Shown: positions 25,767-34,561, counted from the first letter of the stretch. The stretch: 64,000 nt of DNA from Brasilonema sp. CT11 (GCF_017982655.1 NZ_JABXYX010000007.1:1-64000), one strand, 5' to 3'. Notes: generated by a model from the letters alone, not told the origin. Made by a program: numbers and translations.

Positions 25767-28700
25767 CTACGACTCCGTTTCTAGCCTATCCTGCGCTGCC
25801 CAAATCGCCTTGCGCACCTCACCTGCGCACTCCCTACCCGTCACCTCACGCCAAATGGCAAGAAACTCGCTTTCGCCTAACTGCTGGAGCATACGGGCTA
25901 AAGCATTGATATAATAACCAATAAAATCTTTATTATGCTCTAGTTCAATGGCTAAAGCACGAATGTAAATTAGCAACGCCTCAGAGTAATTTTCTTGAGC
26001 TTCTAAAACCCTTCCGCATTTACCTAATGTTCGTGAAGCCCAATACCAATCGCGGAATTGTTCACAAATTCCAAAGGTTTTTTGATAATAGTTAATTGCC
26101 ACATCAAACTGCCGTTGCTCTTGGGCTACCATGCCCAGTTGGTGATATTCACGCGCAGCAGAGTAGAAATCCCCTGCATCTTCTTTTATCTTCAGCGCCT
26201 TTTTGTAGTAATCAACAGCCACATCAAACTGCCGTTGCTCTTGAGCTACCATTCCCAGTTGGTGATAGTTATCTGCAGCAGAGTACAAATCCTCTGCATC
26301 TTCTTTTATCTTCAGCGCCTTTTTGTAGTAATCAACAGCCACATCAAATTGCCGTTGCTCTTGGGCTACCATTCCCAGTTGGTGATAGTTATCTGCAGCA
26401 GAGTACAAATCCTCTGCATCTTCTTTTATCTTCAGCGCCTTTTTGTAGTAATCAACAGCCACATCAAATTGCCGTTGCTCTTGGGCTACCCTGCCCAGTT
26501 GGTGATAGTCACTTGCAGCAGAGTACAAATCCCCTGCATCTTCTTTTATCTTCAGCGCCTTTTTGTAGTAATCAACAGCCACATCAAACTGCCGTTGCTC
26601 TTGGGCTACCATGCCCAGTTGGTGATAGTCACTTGCAGCAGAGTACAAATCCCCTGCATCTTCACATATCTTCAGCGCCTTTTTGTAGTAATCAATAGCC
26701 ACATCAAATTGCCGTTGCTTATAAGCAACGTTGCCTAGATTGTGATAAGCAACAGCAATTTTGTCATTCACTGAGGGGTTATTTAAAGCTATCAATTCAT
26801 CTAAAATTTCTTGATAAACTTTTCTCGCCCCTTCTAAATCAGCACTTAGCAGCGCTTCATTTGCTTCGTTACCCCGCAAATACATCCAGAAATCAAAAGC
26901 ATCTTTACCCTTTGCTTTCGCATCTTCCAAGTGAATGCCTATTTGCTTCAGCGCCCGTTGTTGCAATGACTTAAATTCGGGTTTGCGCCCGATGCGCTCA
27001 TACACTTGTCCCAAGGCGCACAGAATGCGGTAGGCTATATTCCATTCCTGTTGCTGTTCGGCAAGGCGCAGGTTTTGCAACAAGTTTGGTTCTTCAACTC
27101 GTAGCACAAAGGTTGCTAGTTCGGCGTTGCTGATGAGTTTCGTGCGGAAGTTATCCGTCAGATAAGCATAGATAATCAGCAACTTTTTTTCGAGTTCGTT
27201 AATCACCTCCTCATCTGTCATGGTGAGTGAAGTTGTATCTGTCATTGCGAGCGAAGCGAAGCAATCACCGGATTGTTCGGTATCATGAGATTGCTGAGTC
27301 CTTCGGACACGCTGCGCGAACGTTCCACTGCGTTCCACTCGCAATGACACCATTGTGTTCAACTGCTGGCGCAAATACCAAGGTAATGCTGGGTGAATCT
27401 TGTAGACAGTTTCATAACCCAAATATTCCACAACACCTGCAGCGGCGGCTTCGTTAAGAATCTTCAACCAATCAGCTTTTTGCAAGTTCTCCCCAAACAC
27501 CGCCTGATATGCTTGTCCATAACTATCATCAGGACTTTTTGAGAAATTATGCAGCCAATGTGCATCAACCCGTTCCGAAAACAACGCCAAAAACGGTAAA
27601 TGTCGCCTCGCCTTCTCCGACAACTTACTAAACGAATAATCCAACGACACTGTTAGCGACTTATCCCTACCTTCCTCCTCTACTCCTTTAAAAGTATCCA
27701 ACCCGCGCCGCAACGCTTCAATCAACTGCACTGGTGTCTGCGTCTTCAGGTGCGGTAACACCACCCGCAATGACAAGGGATGTCCGCCCAACAGTTTCAA
27801 CAATTCTAAATACTCTTTGGGTAACTTTGCTCTGTCTACCCCCGCCGTTTGCAAAATCTTCGCGGCTAACTCTTCTACATCCTGTTCCCACAAACCGCGC
27901 AAATTCAGCAAGGTATAACCACACTCAAGCCAAGTCTCTTCCCGGCGACTGGTAATCAACACCCAAGTTTTCCCACCGCGCAATTCTTTAAGAAATTGCT
28001 TGAGTTCGTTTCTCTCCTCCCCATTCAATAAAGGTTCATTTCCCGTGGGAAAACCGTTGACTGGTTCAAAGTTATCCCAAATCAACAAACAAGCCTGAGT
28101 TTGGAGATACTTCAACACCGCCAACCGTTGTTTATCTGTAGGAACCGAGGAAAACTTCTCTCCCCAAACTTCCCTACCCACTTGGTTGACTACATAACTC
28201 AGCGTCGCCCCATGTTCAAAGGACACAAAAAATATCTTGCCAGCACGTCCTTGAGTTTCTTCTAACCACCGCGCAAACCCACAGGCTAACTCAGTTTTGC
28301 CTACGCCGCCCATGCCTTGCACCAGTACAATATTATTTTGCCGAAACCCCCGCTCTAACCGCAAAATCTCGTAATCTCGCCCAATAAAACCATAAGCACC
28401 CGCCTCTGGAAATCCCACCAACTGGCTAACTGTTTCTTCTAGGAATGCATCAATATCAGGAATATCTGTATTATTTTCAGGAGTAAACGGCGTGTAAGGT
28501 TCCTGTTGATACAACACGGGAACCAACCAATCTCGCAAAGGTTTATCGCCCTTGGGACTTGGACGCTGCGGCTGATTTAAAATTGCTTTACGCCCAGCCG
28601 CTACTGCGTTAGAGAGACTCGCACCCCCTACCAACTCGCCATACAACCGCCCAATGAAATGTTTCGCCGCGACAGCATAGACAGAATAAGCCATTGCTAC

Positions 28701-29627
28701 CACACCTTTCGCCCCCAAGGACACCAAGCGGGTAGCCACGGAGGAAAATTTTGCTTCTCCTTCCTGTGCTGATTTGCAAGCATTCAACACAAAAATCGGT
28801 ACACCGCAATCTGCCAAATTCTGGGCAATTTGTGCTGCTGTGACAATTTGCGGTGAACCATCAAGCGCTTCAAATACTAACACTCCTTGTCCTGCTGCAC
28901 CCAAGGTATGCTGAAATCCCTGACTATTGGCGTCAAAATTGCCGTGTCCGTCAAAATGTACAATATGATAAAAACCTTTGTTCCTATTTAGTTCCCGCTC
29001 AAACTCCTCAAAGCTAGGCGGACGCAAGACTTTAATATTGACTTGCTTGCGAATTTGCGATAGCGAATCTAGCAGAGGACGGGCGATAGTTTTGAGAGCA
29101 ATATCTTTTTCGCCGTAGGGACGGGCAATCACGAGCAAGATATTGAGTTTATCTTGGGGGAGTGGTGACATTTCCGCCCGCACAGCATATTCACTCAGAC
29201 TGCGAGACATTCCAGCTAGAGTTGGGGCAAGAAATTGGCGATCGCTCGGTGAGTACAGCAATTCCCAAGGCAAGTTTAACACCGTGGGGTCATCGGAAGT
29301 AATCACCAGTTCGCAGTTATGCAACCCATCGTTGGTAGCCCCTTGAAAAAATCCCCGCGCTAATTCGCTACTGCGAAACACTAATTCAAATAATTGCTCT
29401 CCCCAACTCTGCAACTCTTGCTCTATTTTTGCGGCGTTATCTGGTGCAAGTCCGTAGGGAAAGCGCAAATACTCTTCCAAATACCAGCGTAAATCGGTTA
29501 GTGCTTGCTGATCAAAAGGATGCTCAAATGTTACAGTATTAGCCGAACGGGGTGCGGCTTGTCCTCGTTGCCAGGAAAGTTGAATTGTCTCGCCTTGATG
29601 AGCAATCCGCAAGCAATTTTTCGCCAT
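25767..29627 (-). CDS. CHAT caspase-like protease fused to NB-ARC ATPase and TPR repeats
   Basis: This 1286-aa protein begins with a CHAT domain (residues 80-380) whose catalytic dyad is His in IVHFDGHG (H228) and Cys in FVLNACKSA (C284). An NB-ARC/STAND ATPase follows at about 410-720, with P-loop GMGGVGKT at 438-445 and Walker B-like CLLIWDNFE. The C-terminal TPR region spans about 900-1250. Five 40-residue TPR units at about 975-1176 (YYKKALKIKEDAGDLYSAA) are nearly identical at the DNA level (120-bp period, 26100-26700). The architecture is that of a caspase-type NLR: TPRs sense, the ATPase oligomerises, CHAT cleaves a target. Related bacterial STAND proteins act in defence or regulated cell death; the role here is inferred. 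A ~43-residue segment near 758-800 comes from an inserted repeat. Confidence 0.9.
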   Translation of the reverse strand: MAKNCLRIAHQGETIQLSWQRGQAAPRSANTVTFEHPFDQQALTDLRWYLEEYLRFPYGLAPDNAAKIEQELQSWGEQLFELVFRSSELARGFFQGATNDGLHNCELVITSDDPTVLNLPWELLYSPSDRQFLAPTLAGMSRSLSEYAVRAEMSPLPQDKLNILLVIARPYGEKDIALKTIARPLLDSLSQIRKQVNIKVLRPPSFEEFERELNRNKGFYHIVHFDGHGNFDANSQGFQHTLGAAGQGVLVFEALDGSPQIVTAAQIAQNLADCGVPIFVLNACKSAQEGEAKFSSVATRLVSLGAKGVVAMAYSVYAVAAKHFIGRLYGELVGGASLSNAVAAGRKAILNQPQRPSPKGDKPLRDWLVPVLYQQEPYTPFTPENNTDIPDIDAFLEETVSQLVGFPEAGAYGFIGRDYEILRLERGFRQNNIVLVQGMGGVGKTELACGFARWLEETQGRAGKIFFVSFEHGATLSYVVNQVGREVWGEKFSSVPTDKQRLAVLKYLQTQACLLIWDNFEPVNGFPTGNEPLLNGEERNELKQFLKELRGGKTWVLITSRREETWLECGYTLLNLRGLWEQDVEELAAKILQTAGVDRAKLPKEYLELLKLLGGHPLSLRVVLPHLKTQTPVQLIEALRRGLDTFKGVEEEGRDKSLTVSLDYSFSKLSEKARRHLPFLALFSERVDAHWLHNFSKSPDDSYGQAYQAVFGENLQKADWLKILNEAAAAGVVEYLGYETVYKIHPALPWYLRQQLNTMVSLRVERSGTFAQRVRRTQQSHDTEQSGDCFASLAMTDTTSLTMTDEEVINELEKKLLIIYAYLTDNFRTKLISNAELATFVLRVEEPNLLQNLRLAEQQQEWNIAYRILCALGQVYERIGRKPEFKSLQQRALKQIGIHLEDAKAKGKDAFDFWMYLRGNEANEALLSADLEGARKVYQEILDELIALNNPSVNDKIAVAYHNLGNVAYKQRQFDVAIDYYKKALKICEDAGDLYSAASDYHQLGMVAQEQRQFDVAVDYYKKALKIKEDAGDLYSAASDYHQLGRVAQEQRQFDVAVDYYKKALKIKEDAEDLYSAADNYHQLGMVAQEQRQFDVAVDYYKKALKIKEDAEDLYSAADNYHQLGMVAQEQRQFDVAVDYYKKALKIKEDAGDFYSAAREYHQLGMVAQEQRQFDVAINYYQKTFGICEQFRDWYWASRTLGKCGRVLEAQENYSEALLIYIRALAIELEHNKDFIGYYINALARMLQQLGESEFLAIWREVTGRECAGEVRKAIWAAQDRLETES
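26100..26700 (-). repeat. Five near-identical 120-bp TPR-coding tandem repeats
   Basis: The 120-bp period includes GCCACATCAAACTGCCGTTG and CAGCGCCTTTTTGTAGTAAT. Copies differ at only a few positions, mostly where D/E or S/N choices vary in the protein. This shows recent amplification or gene conversion within the sensor domain. Confidence 0.92.
27215..27357 (-). repeat. Dispersed palindromic repeat captured in frame by the CHAT gene
   Basis: Contains the widespread CATTGCGAGCGAAGCGAAGC element and CGGACACGCTGCGCGAACG. Translated on the minus strand it gives VERSGTFAQRVRR and GDCFASLAMTD, well-known translation products of intergenic repeats. It separates the winged-helix end of the ATPase from the TPR region without breaking the frame. 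Confidence 0.8.
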
Positions 29628-29726
29628 AGCTGCTGGATAAGAAGTTAATTGTATGCTAGCTAAAATTAGTAATCACATAGAGAGTTGCTAATTCCGGATA
29701 CAATATGACTCCTTCGAGTCTTTGCC

Positions 29727-29835
29727 TTGTTCCCAGTCTCTGGCTGGGAATGCTCATTGGGAGGCTCTGCCTCCTTTGATAAAGTCGAGGCAGAGCCTCA
29801 ATGGATGCATTCCCCGGCAGAGCCAGGGAACGAGA
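29727..29835. repeat. Large imperfect inverted repeat (REP-type)
   Basis: The inner arms GAGGCTCTGCCTC (29761-29773) and its exact complement (29787-29799) lie within outer arms TTCCCAGTCTCTGGCTGGGA and CCGGCAGAGCCAGGGAA. The element is related to the palindrome at 53046-53074 and lies near a RAYT-type transposase gene. Confidence 0.8.
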
Positions 29836-29837
29836 AA

Positions 29838-29967
29838 ACTCATTACCAGTTTCACTGAAGGCAGAGAAATAGAGTGCTGTACTGTTGCACCGGATGGTAT
29901 GACAATTGTTGCTGGGGAGAAATCAGGGAAGTTGTATTTTTTGCGGTTGGAGACAGCTAAGGAATAG
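29838..29967 (+). pseudogene. C-terminal relic of a WD40-repeat STAND protein
   Basis: Encodes LITSFTEGREIECCTVAPDG and TIVAGEKSGKLYFLRLE, the usual end of cyanobacterial WD40/NB-ARC proteins (AVAPDG..IVAGE.SG..HFLRLE). Everything upstream is replaced by the REP-type inverted repeat, so the gene was destroyed at or before that insertion. Confidence 0.7.
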
Positions 29968-29969
29968 GA

Positions 29970-30401
29970 TTATTCCTCATCGTCATATTTTTCTAAAGAA
30001 GTCATAGCCGTTCCTTGGGAATGATGATTTTTTTGATTTTTAGCATAGCAAACAGCTTGTTCTAACTGCTTGGCACCTAACGACAATACACCATATCCCC
30101 GTTGCCAGCAAAAGGGAATAGAATTTAGATAATTTTCAGATAGCCGATAATTTTTATTTAATAAATGGGCGCTACTACCTTTAATATTTTTGACAAATTC
30201 AGCGATGGATAAGCTAGGAGGAATTGAAGCAATTAAATGAATATGGTCTTCGATGCCGCCGATAGCGTGAATGATACAATTAAGATTATCTGATTTGTGA
30301 ATAATGTAATTATAAAGTTCCGTTTCTCTATCAGGTGTAATTAAAGGTAGGCGTTCTTTCGTTGCCCAAACGAGATGATAATAAATGCGCCAAAAAGCCA
30401 T
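29970..30401 (-). CDS. IS200/IS605-like single-strand transposase (Y1, probably RAYT type)
   Basis: The protein is 143 aa if started at MAFWRIYYHLVWATKERLPL, the family start; an upstream ATG at 30494 would add 31 residues without homology. The HUH motif is EDHIHLIAS, and the catalytic Tyr lies in AVCYAKNQKNHHSQ near the C terminus. Y1 transposases nick and rejoin single-stranded hairpin-bounded DNA. There is no TnpB partner, and perfect palindromes cluster directly upstream (30593-30726), so I favour a REP-associated (RAYT) enzyme over an IS200 element. It abuts the WD40 relic. Confidence 0.82.
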   Translation of the reverse strand: MAFWRIYYHLVWATKERLPLITPDRETELYNYIIHKSDNLNCIIHAIGGIEDHIHLIASIPPSLSIAEFVKNIKGSSAHLLNKNYRLSENYLNSIPFCWQRGYGVLSLGAKQLEQAVCYAKNQKNHHSQGTAMTSLEKYDDEE

Positions 30402-30533
30402 AAAATGATTTGGAAATTGATGGTTTAAGATGTGATTTTTTTCGATTTTACTCGCTGGCTGGGGAATTGTCGCTGTGATAGTGCTATTGAGCAATCATTT
30501 TATTCCACGCCCGTCGGCGAATTAATTCCAGGG

Positions 30534-30735
30534 CTGCATAGCGTCCGCATGGGATTCAAATCCAGGGCTGCATAATCACGCGTCACGCGTCCGCCTGGGA
30601 TTCAAATCCCAGGCTCATAATCAAAGTCCGTTAAAACGGACTGATGATTCACCATTATTTATTTATATGATTATCCAGTCGTCTTTAGACGACTTCGCCT
30701 ATGAGCCTGCGAATTAATTCGCAGGCGGACGTGGG
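30534..30735. repeat. Cluster of perfect palindromes next to the RAYT gene
   Basis: Four perfect hairpins are seen: GCCTGGGATT/AATCCCAGGC (30593-30614), AGTCCGTT/AACGGACT (30625-30642), AGTCGTCT/AGACGACT (30677-30694) and the 22-bp palindrome around GAATTAATTC (30705-30726). AGGCTCAT and ATGAGCCT bracket the inner pair, so the whole is a bipartite inverted structure, like a BIME. Confidence 0.82.
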
Positions 30736-30760
30736 ATAAAATCTTACAATCTCCCCTGAC

Positions 30761-30886
30761 ACTCAAAGCACGAGTATTTGATACTCAAAGCACGAGTCTT
30801 TGATACTCAAAGCATGAGTCTTTAACACTCAAAGCATGAGTCTTTAACACTCAAAGCACGAGTCCTTAACACTCGCGCCCGAGTCT
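30761..30886. repeat. 22-bp tandem repeat array, about six units
   Basis: Units starting ACTCAAAGCACGAGT begin at 30761, 30783, 30805, 30827, 30849 and (degenerate) 30871. The ACTC...GAGT arms give each unit a small hairpin. There are no unique spacers, so this is not a CRISPR. The array runs up to the stop codon of the PP2C gene. Confidence 0.88.
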
Positions 30887-32812
30887 TTACCTCTGCGGCG
30901 GACACAATCGCTGCAAATCTTCAGGAAGTCGCCCACATGTCTGCTGAAATGTTCGCGGATTCAGTCGCCACCAAGCAAATAATCCTAAACTTGTACCACC
31001 CACAAGCAAAACCAATAACCCCGCAAGCAACAACCACCACTTTTTCTTCTTTTGAAATTTCGCAGGAGTTTGGGTTTCGTCTGTTAGTGGTGGTTGTGAA
31101 ATAAGCAACTCCAGAAGCGCTTGAGAACTTGGTGTCAACTCAGATTGTTGTTCTTGTTGTTGTTGTTGTTGTTCTGGTACTATGACTTCTACAGGTCGCA
31201 GCCCGCTAAGCAATGAAGCTATAGGATCTGGGGAAACACGACAATGAGTCAGAACCACTGAGATATTATCCTGAGCATTTTTCTCATTTGCCAATGAAAT
31301 CCATTGACGGACAGCATCTTCCAAGGAAAGTTCACCTTGCAGAACAGGTACAGCGTAATTTCGCCAAGAGTGTTCTACTAAGTCATTGTCGCTCAAACCA
31401 TCAGAACACAACAGTAATATACCGTCTTCTTCTAAAATAAATTGCTGAATCACAGGACGCAGAAATTCACCATCTTTTGTGCCTAATCCTTGACTCAAGG
31501 AAGTTGCTTCTGGGCGTTGCAGTGCTTTTCGATACAGAGTACGAGCAGAACGGACTTCCCGCCCAGCGACATCATCATCTACTGTTAAAAGCTGACAATA
31601 GTCGCGTGTTATCCAGTAAGCACGGCTATCACCCACATGAGCTAAATAAAGTTCATGTGTATTTTGTGACTCATTACCAGAAATACTTTTGATAATTTGC
31701 GGTAATTGCACTGCCATCACAAGGGTTGTACCCATGCGTTCGGTGCCTTCGCGTTTTTGCTGATTATTGCAGTTGCAAATGACATTATTGACAATTCGCA
31801 AACTTGCCTCTATTTGTTTTTGAATTAAGTCCGGCGGTAAGATGTCTGCTTGTTCTTTCATCTCTGTGAGTAAGGCGCGAAGTTGCAATTTTAGAGATTG
31901 CACTGCTAGCAGACTTGCAACCTCGCCGCCTTGATGTCCACCAATACCATCACAAACAATAGACACTTGTGGTAATAATAAATCATTTGGATCAGCAGCG
32001 TCACTAGGGTAGCAAGCGTCTTCATTTTGCGTTTGTTGTGAACCAGAATCTGTTGATCCTGCTACCTTTAGGGTTAATGGCAAATCTGCTGCACATGATA
32101 GGAGTAAAATATTGAGTTGAGTGGCAATAGAGTCTAAATTTGCTTCTTCACTACGCATCTGCTGGACTATGTTGTTCAACTCTTGTGCTACTGGTGTTTT
32201 TGCAGCAGCGATCCAAGGTTGCCAACATTTTCCCAACTGCTGTAAAGACACGTCATGAGGCGTTTCTACAAGTTCCAACAGTCGCACGCACCAACCTTGC
32301 ACGCGCAAATTATCTGGAATCAGCAAACTGCCAGCGACTCCCAACTCTGATAGTGGTGCCCACAGTTGGATAATTTGGAAAAGCCAGTAAACTTGTCGTA
32401 CTGCTTTTGCTTGCTCCCATGCGTCTGTTATTGCTGGGTAGAGATTTCCGGTTTCATCTATTGGCACATTTTCCAACAAGAGAATATTATCATAGGCCAA
32501 CCCATATACCTGAGGAATATGTAATCTGTGTTGATATAATCGCAGATAAGACACAATTTCTTTAGAAAATTCTTCAGGGATGTCTGGCAATAGTTCTGGT
32601 TGAGTATCTAGCCAAATGTTCGAGCTAGTGACGTCATAGCGATGTCCAACTTTCCCTCCAGGTTGGATTTTGGCGGCTAATGAACCAGTTGCCCAAAGGT
32701 AACGGTGAACTAGGGGAGTTTGAGAACTTGTAGAAACACTATCTTCTATAGAATTCATGGCTTGAGTACAGCTTTGATTTATGCAATAAATTATCCGCTG
32801 AGTTGAAATCAT
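30887..32812 (-). CDS. PP2C-type Ser/Thr phosphatase with C-terminal membrane helix
   Basis: The protein is about 641 aa from the ATG at 32812. The N terminus has IYCINQSC, half of the zinc ribbon usual in cyanobacterial relatives; the second CxxC is absent. A pseudokinase-like region (residues ~35-225) precedes the PP2C domain, with VCDGIGGHQGGE, RMGTTLV, AHVGDSRAY, LLCSDGLSDN and AQDNISVV holding the metal-binding aspartates. A poly-Gln tract, a transmembrane helix (WWLLLAGLLVLLVGGTSLGL) and a short tail end it. It likely dephosphorylates Hanks-type kinase targets at the membrane. An ATG at 32863 would extend it by 17 residues with no better ribosome site. Confidence 0.87.
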   Translation of the reverse strand: MISTQRIIYCINQSCTQAMNSIEDSVSTSSQTPLVHRYLWATGSLAAKIQPGGKVGHRYDVTSSNIWLDTQPELLPDIPEEFSKEIVSYLRLYQHRLHIPQVYGLAYDNILLLENVPIDETGNLYPAITDAWEQAKAVRQVYWLFQIIQLWAPLSELGVAGSLLIPDNLRVQGWCVRLLELVETPHDVSLQQLGKCWQPWIAAAKTPVAQELNNIVQQMRSEEANLDSIATQLNILLLSCAADLPLTLKVAGSTDSGSQQTQNEDACYPSDAADPNDLLLPQVSIVCDGIGGHQGGEVASLLAVQSLKLQLRALLTEMKEQADILPPDLIQKQIEASLRIVNNVICNCNNQQKREGTERMGTTLVMAVQLPQIIKSISGNESQNTHELYLAHVGDSRAYWITRDYCQLLTVDDDVAGREVRSARTLYRKALQRPEATSLSQGLGTKDGEFLRPVIQQFILEEDGILLLCSDGLSDNDLVEHSWRNYAVPVLQGELSLEDAVRQWISLANEKNAQDNISVVLTHCRVSPDPIASLLSGLRPVEVIVPEQQQQQQEQQSELTPSSQALLELLISQPPLTDETQTPAKFQKKKKWWLLLAGLLVLLVGGTSLGLFAWWRLNPRTFQQTCGRLPEDLQRLCPPQR

Positions 32813-32984
32813 GCAAGTCGGAATTTTTCGAGAAATCGATGAGTTAATTTGGGAACATCCCAAATGTGTAAGTTATATCAAACTCCTATTAACCCAGGTT
32901 GCTAGTTATCAAAAAACGCCTGATTTTAAGTACAAGGTCTCAATTAATAGTATTTTGCAATACTTCAAAAGGGAGTTTTCGTAT

Positions 32985-33166
32985 GACTTATATACCAATA
33001 CGGTTCAGTTAAGGGTTGATCCTCCCTAGCCCTCCTTAAAAAGGAGGGAACTAAGCCCCCTTTTTAAGGGGAGCCAGTGCGTTGCGGGGGTTCCCCCCGT
33101 TGTAGCACCTGGCGTCGGTTGGGGGATCTTAAATACCACTGACTGAACTGTATTGACTTATATACC
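32985..33166. mobile_element. MITE-like element with 12-bp target-site duplication
   Basis: The exact direct repeats GACTTATATACC (32985-32996 and 33155-33166) flank an insert whose ends AATACGGTTCAGT and ACTGAACTGTATT are inverted. The interior has CTCCTTAAAAAGGAG-type palindromes and GGGGGTTCCCCCC. A partial inverted copy lies at 57997-58090. Confidence 0.82.
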
Positions 33167-33304
33167 GTTTCTAGGGACTAACTAGCAACTTACGTTATTA
33201 TTCCTTGTCCACAGTCACGGTAACAAAGTGAAGCGCACCCTACTTTGAACACAACGCTTGCACTGCGTATGCCTACTACACGGTTTAGCTAATTTACGTA
33301 AATT

Positions 33305-34561
33305 ATGAGAAAAATTTTTGCTTTGCTTTGTTTTAGTCTAGGAATTGCTCTGGTTAACCTTACTTATTCAGTTGCTCAAGCTCCTAACTTACCATCTGTA
33401 CCTGTTCCAAACAACCCCAAGCAACTACCACCACAACAGCCACCATCTGTTGAGGAATTGCCAATACCACTGAAAGTCACAGACAGAAAAACGTGTCAAG
33501 TGACATACCAATGCTTGGGTTGGGATGAACAACTTTGGGGTGGCAAGGGTAAAAAAGGCGACAAACAAGCGCTATTAACATCAATTGATAACAGCTTACG
33601 TTATTTGCAAACCAACAAAGCAAATACAGTGTATCAAAATTACCCCATTACAGAAATTACGCTTGATCGCGTATTTCGTAGCTTAATACGTTTTCGTCAA
33701 CTGGTTGTTGACTCCAAATCTCCTGCACAATTGCAAGCTGCTGTCAATCGGGAATTTGTCTTTTACAAGTCGGTCGGTAATGACGGTAAGGGAACTGTTA
33801 AATTTACTGCTTACTACGAGCCGCTTTATACTGCCAGTCGCACGCCCACAGCAGTTTATAAATATCCCCTTTATGGACGCCCACTGGATTTCGATGGGTG
33901 GGCTAAACCGCACCCCAAACGGATTGATTTGGAAGGACAAGATGGCTTGCTAAAAGATCGAAGCCCGTTGCGGGGTTTGGAGTTATTTTGGTTTCGCGAT
34001 CGCTTTGAGGCGTATATGATACATATTCAGGGATCTGCTCAACTCAAGCTTACCGATGGTACAAAAACCTCTGTTGGTTTTGCAGGTGGAACAGATTATC
34101 CTTGGACTAGTATCGGGCGGGCACTCATTAAAGATGGCAAACTGTCCCGAGAAAAAGTAACAATGCCAGCTATAGTTAAGTATTTCCACGAAAATCCTCA
34201 GGATTTAAATCAATACCTGCCACGCTGGGAACGCTTTATCTTTTTTAAGGAAACCAACGGTATGCTTCCTACTGGAAGTATAGATGTGCCAGTCACCGCA
34301 GAGAGGTCTATTGCTACAGATAAGTCTGTTATGCCTCCAGGGGCGCTAGCGCTGATTTACTCTTCATTTCCCTATCCCAAAACAGGAGGAGGGTTGGAGT
34401 TTCGTAAGGTAAGCCGTTTTGTACTTGATCAAGATACAGGAAGCGCCATTAAAGGTCCAGGACGGGTTGATTATTTTATGGGGACTGGCAACTTAGCGGG
34501 CGATCGTGCTGGCGTAACAGGTGGTAATGGAGAACTTTACTACTTACTACTCAAAGAATGA
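33305..34561 (+). CDS. mltA: Lytic murein transglycosylase A
   Basis: This 418-aa protein has a signal peptide (ALLCFSLGIALVNLTYSVAQ) followed by a proline-rich linker. The MltA core follows (VKFTAYYEPLY, YGRPLD, LELFWFRDRFEAYMIHIQGS). The C-terminal 3D/double-psi barrel end has the catalytic Asp region (VLDQDTGSAIKGPGRVDYFM, GTGNLAGDRAG). It cleaves peptidoglycan glycan strands to 1,6-anhydromuropeptides in the periplasm. A single plus-strand gene after a MITE; start chosen at MRKIFALL, giving a normal signal peptide. Confidence 0.92.
   Translation: MRKIFALLCFSLGIALVNLTYSVAQAPNLPSVPVPNNPKQLPPQQPPSVEELPIPLKVTDRKTCQVTYQCLGWDEQLWGGKGKKGDKQALLTSIDNSLRYLQTNKANTVYQNYPITEITLDRVFRSLIRFRQLVVDSKSPAQLQAAVNREFVFYKSVGNDGKGTVKFTAYYEPLYTASRTPTAVYKYPLYGRPLDFDGWAKPHPKRIDLEGQDGLLKDRSPLRGLELFWFRDRFEAYMIHIQGSAQLKLTDGTKTSVGFAGGTDYPWTSIGRALIKDGKLSREKVTMPAIVKYFHENPQDLNQYLPRWERFIFFKETNGMLPTGSIDVPVTAERSIATDKSVMPPGALALIYSSFPYPKTGGGLEFRKVSRFVLDQDTGSAIKGPGRVDYFMGTGNLAGDRAGVTGGNGELYYLLLKE

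Noticed and set aside
26058-26738. Two long plus-strand open frames opposite the TPR repeats
   Set aside because: They are antisense shadows kept open by the 120-bp repeat. The minus-strand CHAT-TPR frame explains the sequence.
30761-30886. CRISPR array
   Set aside because: The 22-bp units are contiguous without unique spacers, and no cas genes are present.
32811-33029. 72-codon plus-strand frame at the start of the PP2C gene region
   Set aside because: It overlaps the PP2C start and ends within the MITE. No ribosome site or family.
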